Shown one piece after another: positions 5,083-8,433 of a stretch of DNA of 8,433 bases. The notes under the pieces are model-generated. The model did not search any database and had not been told where the DNA came from. It worked only from the letters and a program-made list of their open reading frames with translations. This stretch comes from Acidobacterium sp. (GTDB taxonomy: Bacteria > Acidobacteriota > Terriglobia > Terriglobales > Acidobacteriaceae): the NCBI GenBank assembly GCA_003152595.1, contig PMAM01000039.1, positions 18,500-26,932 of the forward strand, written 5' to 3'. The first letter of the stretch is position 1. Every line of letters starts with the position of its first letter. A program made the translations under genes and the position numbers.

Positions 5083-5163
5083 AGCCTAAAGGCTGGAGAT
5101 TTTTCGAGCGCTTGTTCCCCGTCCTAAAGGCCGGGGCTTCTACCGTCGTCCCGCAAGCGGGAC
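5083..5163. terminator. Cluster of three hairpins between convergent genes
   Basis: Three hairpins lie between the ends of the plus-strand iron-sulfur gene and the minus-strand permease. AGCC-taaa-GGCT (5083-5094) is followed by five T at 5100-5104. CCCCG-t-CC-taaa-GG-c-CGGGG (5117-5136) has 7 pairs with one internal mismatch. GTCCCG-caag-CGGGAC (5148-5163) is perfect. The first two share the core CCTAAAGG and the same TAAA loop, so they are probably related copies of one element. Their place makes a two-way terminator the simplest reading, although only the first has a T run. Confidence 0.5.
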
Positions 5164-5217
5164 CGCTTCGCGAAAGGCCCCGAATCATCACTGGCCCATT
5201 TGGGTTTCCGCGGAGAG

Positions 5218-6117
5218 CTACAGGCCGACGGCGATTCGGGTCCGTGGATCGAGGTAGTCGCGCAGCGCGTCGCCCAGGAAGTTGAACGACAGCACGCACA
5301 GCATGACCGCGATGGCAGGAAAGACAACCAGATGCGGCGCCTCGAAGAGGAAGGGACGCGCATCGTTCAGCATGGAGCCCCAGCTGGCCGCCGGCGGAGG
5401 AACGCCCAAGCCGAGGAAGCTGAGGGTCGCCTCGGCGAGGACGGCTCCGGCCATGCCGATGGCCGCCTGCACGATGAGCGGTTGCAGGATGTTGGGCAGG
5501 ATGTGCTGCCGGAAGATGCGGAGATCGCTGGCGCCCAGCGCCCGGGCGGCCTCCACGAACTCGCGTTCGCGCACCGCCAGGACCTGCGCCCGCACCAGGC
5601 GCGCGTAGCCGACCCAGCCGCCGATCGACAGGGCCAGGATCAGATTGAGCAGTCCGGGGCCGAGGAAGGCCACGAACGCAATGGCCAGCAGGATGCCGGG
5701 CAGCGCCAGGAAGGCATTCATCAGGAAAGTGTTGATGGTGACGTCGACCCAGCGTCCGTAATAGCCGGCGATGCCGCCGAAGATGAGCCCCAGCATAAAG
5801 GAAAGGCTGACCACGGAAACCGCGACGGTGAGCGAGAGCCGGGCGCCAAAGATCACCCGGGACAGGATGTCGCGGCCGAGTTCGTCGGTGCCCAGCCAGT
5901 GTGCGCCGCTGGGGGCGGCGAGACGATGGGCCAGGTCGAGAGCGGACGGATTATACGGGGCTAGCCAGGGAGCAAGCAGGGCCATCACGCCGAACGAGAC
6001 CATCAGTACGATTCCGATGGCGGCCAGCGGCTGGCGGCGCAGCGATCTCCACGCCCACGAATTGCCTCTCACGGGGCCCAATGCGGGTGCAGTCGAATTG
6101 TTCGGGTTGCTGGTCAA
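5218..6117 (-). CDS. ABC transporter permease, DppC/OppC type (peptide/nickel family)
   Basis: Integral membrane subunit of a peptide/nickel-type ABC importer. With the TTG at 6115-6117 as start it has 299 residues, the usual size of DppC/OppC. In this numbering the first membrane helix is about 31-51, the OppC-type block HWLGTDELGRDILSR about 73-87, and the EAA loop that contacts the ATPase, EFVEAARALGASDLRIFRQH, from about 186; the closing motif FLGDALRDYLDPR is at 280-292. The start is uncertain: an ATG at 6240 would add 41 unconvincing residues and overlap the divergent glycosyltransferase gene, while a GTG at 6070-6072 would give 284 residues; none has a clear ribosome site. The usual partners (DppB-type permease, ATPases, binding protein) are not next to it: a divergent gene lies upstream and a convergent gene downstream. 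Confidence 0.88.
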   Translation of the reverse strand: MTSNPNNSTAPALGPVRGNSWAWRSLRRQPLAAIGIVLMVSFGVMALLAPWLAPYNPSALDLAHRLAAPSGAHWLGTDELGRDILSRVIFGARLSLTVAVSVVSLSFMLGLIFGGIAGYYGRWVDVTINTFLMNAFLALPGILLAIAFVAFLGPGLLNLILALSIGGWVGYARLVRAQVLAVREREFVEAARALGASDLRIFRQHILPNILQPLIVQAAIGMAGAVLAEATLSFLGLGVPPPAASWGSMLNDARPFLFEAPHLVVFPAIAVMLCVLSFNFLGDALRDYLDPRTRIAVGL

Positions 6118-6223
6118 AATTAGGTCAGTGCGCCGTGTCTCACGATGACGCAAGACGGCGACAGCGGCTCCCTTATGGGTTATACCAATTTGCAAACCCG
6201 TCGAATAGAATCGTTCCAGACCG

Positions 6224-7501
6224 ATGCGCATTTTTGTCAATGAATTCTGCGGGCACCCGTTTCAGATGGAGCTCAGCAGGAAACTCGCGAAGATGGGCCA
6301 TCCGGTCTGCCACGTCTATTTCGCCGACAACGAATCCACTCCGAAGGGCGAGACGCAGCTCCGGGCGGATGATTCTGCGAATCTGACGATCGAGGGTCTG
6401 CATATCCAGAGGGAGTTCTCGAAGCACTCTCTGAGAACGCGCCGCCAGGCGGATCTTGAGTATGGACGTGCGGCGGCCAGGCGGATGGCGCAGTTCGCGC
6501 CGGACGTCGTGATCTCCGCGAACATGCCGCTGGATGCGCAGAACATTTTGCAGCAGGCAGCGCGCGATCAGGGCGCGCGGTTCGTCTTTTGGTTGCAGGA
6601 TGTCTATTCTGTTGCGGTTCGATTCGTGCTGAGCCGGAAGGCAAAGCCGTTGGCCGCAGTGGGTGGATGGTATTTCGAGCGGCTGGAGAAAAAACTGCTC
6701 CGCCAGTCGGATGCTGTTGTCTGCATCGCTCCGGGATTTGCCGAGTTCATCCGCGGGTGGGGAGTGCCGGAGTCGAAGATCACGGTGATTCGGAACTGGG
6801 CTCCGCTGGACGAGGTGATTCCCACGCCTCGAGACAATGTCTGGGCGCGCGAAAATGGAGTCGGCGGACGCTTCTGCTTCATGTACTCCGGCACGCTCGG
6901 CATGAAGCACCGTCCTGAGCTGCTGCTTGATCTGGCCAGGCGTCTGGATGCGCGCAAGGATGCGCGCCTGGTCGTGATTGCCGGTGGAGCGGGTGCGGAC
7001 TGGCTGAAGCAGCGAGCCCACGAGGTCAGTCCCGAAACTCTGACCGTGCTGCCCTTCCAGCCCTACCAGCGGATCTCCGAAGTGATGGGATCGGCCGATG
7101 TGCTGGTGACTCTGCTGGATTCGGAAGCGAAGACTTTTGCGGTTCCGTCGAAGACTCTTTCCTACCTGTGCGCTGGCCGCGCTTTGATCGTTGCGGCTCC
7201 GGCGGCGAATGAGGCGGCGCGTGTGGTGGAAGAGGCGCAAGCCGGGCTGATCGTTTCGCCCGATGATCCGGCCGGGATTGTCAGCGCAGCGGAGCGTTTC
7301 CTTCAGGATCGTGCCCTGCTGGCTCAATGTGCTTCCAATGCGCGCCGCTACGCTGAGCAGCATTTCTCGATCGGCGCAATCGCCGGCCGCTTTCTGGAAG
7401 TGCTGCGGCCGGTTTCTGGAAAGGGTGAACTCGACGCTGCGGATCGGGTACTCGCAAACGGAGGCGGCGAACGGAAGCCATCGTGGCAGCGTCCAGCGTA
7501 G
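6224..7501 (+). CDS. Glycosyltransferase family 4 (WbuB-like)
   Basis: A 425-residue retaining GT-B enzyme that should transfer a sugar from a nucleotide-sugar to a lipid-linked glycan at the cytoplasmic face of the membrane, in O-antigen, capsule or exopolysaccharide assembly. The N-terminal acceptor domain (about 1-195) opens MRIFVNEFCGHPFQMELSRK and contains WLQDVYS (123-129), the position of WLQDxxP/S in WbuB relatives. The C-terminal donor domain starts around YSGTLGMKHR (221-230) and carries VPSKTLSYLCAGRALIVAAP (307-326), the phosphate/donor-binding region of GT4 enzymes. No membrane helix or signal peptide is evident. A TAGAAT hexamer lies about 20 bases ahead of the ATG; the ribosome site is weak. 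Its 3' end overlaps the epimerase gene by 19 bases, so the two are translated from one message. Sugar specificity cannot be read from the sequence. Confidence 0.9.
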   Translation: MRIFVNEFCGHPFQMELSRKLAKMGHPVCHVYFADNESTPKGETQLRADDSANLTIEGLHIQREFSKHSLRTRRQADLEYGRAAARRMAQFAPDVVISANMPLDAQNILQQAARDQGARFVFWLQDVYSVAVRFVLSRKAKPLAAVGGWYFERLEKKLLRQSDAVVCIAPGFAEFIRGWGVPESKITVIRNWAPLDEVIPTPRDNVWARENGVGGRFCFMYSGTLGMKHRPELLLDLARRLDARKDARLVVIAGGAGADWLKQRAHEVSPETLTVLPFQPYQRISEVMGSADVLVTLLDSEAKTFAVPSKTLSYLCAGRALIVAAPAANEAARVVEEAQAGLIVSPDDPAGIVSAAERFLQDRALLAQCASNARRYAEQHFSIGAIAGRFLEVLRPVSGKGELDAADRVLANGGGERKPSWQRPA

Positions 7502-8433
7502 AAAAGTCCGATCGCGGAACGGTCGTGCTGTTCGGGGGGACAGGTTTCATCGGCTCCCACCTGGCCATGCACTGGCTTCAGGAGGGACTGGCGGCAAAGG
7601 TCGTCCTGGTCGATCTGAATCCACCGCGAGTCGAGCCATGGACCGCCTACCTGCAACAGGAACTGCAGGCGGGTCGAGCCGAATTTGTGCGATGGGATGT
7701 TCGCCAGCCGGTGCCCGAATCGCTCCTGCCGAAGGCTGATCTCATTTTCAACCTCGCTGCGGTGCATCGCGAGCCGGGACATCAGCCGCATGAGTACTTC
7801 GAAACAAATCTCAAAGGCGCTGAGAACGTTTGCGCCTGGGCCGCGGCGACTGGATGCGACCGGATTGTTTTTACGAGCAGCATCGCTCCTTATGGTGCTT
7901 CCGACGACATGAAGGACGAAGCGTCGCTGCCTGTACCGGACTCGCCTTATGGGAGCTCCAAACTGGCGGCGGAGAAGATGCACATTGCCTGGCAGGCTGG
8001 CTGCGGCTGCCGCAAGCTCCTGATGCTTCGCCCCGGAGTCGTCTTCGGGCCAGGGGAAGGGGGCAACGTAACGCGGCTGGTTCGCAGCGTGGTGAAGGGC
8101 TACTTCGTTTACATGGGGAACCGGCAGACGCGGAAAGCGGGCGGGTATGTGAAGGAGCTCTGCAGGGTGATTCGATTCGGGCTCGAGTATCTGGACGCGA
8201 GCGGCGAGCGAGTCACGCTGCTGAACTTCTCACTCGATCCACCTCCGACGCTTGAAGACTATGTTGCCGCGATCCAAAAGGCCGCCGGAATCCGCCGATC
8301 GCCTCTGAATCTGCCCCGGCCGCTGCTGCTGGGAGTCTCCTATCCAATCCATACCGTGGCAAGCATCTTCGGAATCCGGCAACCGATCAGCCCGGTGCGG
8401 GTTCGGAAGTTGTTTCGCTCGACCTCGATCGAT
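7483..8433 (+). CDS. NAD-dependent sugar epimerase/dehydratase (extended SDR), partial
   Basis: An open frame of 317 codons without a stop, running off the window. The Rossmann nucleotide motif is GGTGFIGSH (18-26, GxxGxxG), with Asp44 at the end of the second strand favouring NAD over NADP. The catalytic set is visible: TSS at 131-133 and Tyr156-x3-Lys160 in SPYGSSK. LRPGVVFGPGEGG (about 183-195) is the typical post-catalytic segment of sugar-nucleotide epimerases/dehydratases. The start is a GTG at 7483-7485, with GGAAG five bases ahead of it inside the glycosyltransferase gene. An internal start would lose the cofactor motif. The product should make or modify the nucleotide sugar used in the polysaccharide pathway of the preceding gene; the exact reaction is not determined. 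The C terminus, probably a few to some tens of residues, lies beyond the window. Confidence 0.88.
   Translation, partial: MAASSVEKSDRGTVVLFGGTGFIGSHLAMHWLQEGLAAKVVLVDLNPPRVEPWTAYLQQELQAGRAEFVRWDVRQPVPESLLPKADLIFNLAAVHREPGHQPHEYFETNLKGAENVCAWAAATGCDRIVFTSSIAPYGASDDMKDEASLPVPDSPYGSSKLAAEKMHIAWQAGCGCRKLLMLRPGVVFGPGEGGNVTRLVRSVVKGYFVYMGNRQTRKAGGYVKELCRVIRFGLEYLDASGERVTLLNFSLDPPPTLEDYVAAIQKAAGIRRSPLNLPRPLLLGVSYPIHTVASIFGIRQPISPVRVRKLFRSTSID

Noticed and set aside
6118..6240. N-terminal 41-codon extension of the ABC permease from the ATG at 6240
   Set aside because: Composition does not fit the family, it lengthens the protein beyond usual DppC size and overlaps the divergent gene's start.
6173..7363. 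Minus-strand open frame of 396 codons opposite the glycosyltransferase
   Set aside because: Arg/His/Gln-rich composition, no recognisable domain; shadow of the GT4 gene.
1..8433. CRISPR array, tRNA, rRNA or complete insertion sequence
   Set aside because: No regularly spaced repeats, no cloverleaf or rRNA-like sequence, and no transposase were seen by eye on either strand.

Overview
The window looks like a piece of a soil-type Acidobacteriota chromosome (Terriglobia-like). This is inferred from the moderately high GC, the style of the intergenic hairpins and repeats, and the gene types; no marker gene settles it. No rRNA, tRNA or CRISPR array was found.

Region 1 (1-2050) is gene-poor and shows decay. 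Tandem hairpins ending in a T run (62-113) are followed on the minus strand by a wreck of three gene pieces. These are a small gene whose frame is broken twice (408-695), the first ~33 codons of a second small gene (292-391), and, joined directly to it in another frame, the last 56 codons of a tyrosine recombinase whose active-site Tyr is now His (121-291). A small four-helix membrane protein (757-1242) is next. It is followed by about 800 bases without a convincing gene, holding two copies of a 53-74 bp repeat and a strong hairpin terminator.

Region 2 (2049-3470) is a divergent pair. On the minus strand is a coiled-coil plus winged-helix (HARE-HTH-like) protein; on the plus strand is a full-length DinD homologue (DNA-damage-inducible protein D). 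The gap between them carries a good sigma70-type promoter for the minus gene, and three helically spaced 9-bp direct repeats lie across its spacer and -35 box. This suggests a small, locally regulated accessory module.

Region 3 (3555-6117) looks like stable chromosome: a 59-residue zinc-ribbon protein (minus), a membrane polyferredoxin of the YccM/NapH/CcoG type (plus) preceded by a CRP/FNR-like palindrome, a cluster of hairpins, and a DppC/OppC-type ABC permease (minus) with no partner genes beside it.

Region 4 (6224-8433) starts a plus-strand polysaccharide operon: a GT4 (WbuB-like) glycosyltransferase overlapped by 19 bases by an NAD-dependent sugar epimerase/dehydratase (extended SDR) that runs off the window. 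The two probably act in succession on nucleotide sugars and lipid-linked glycans for surface polysaccharide.
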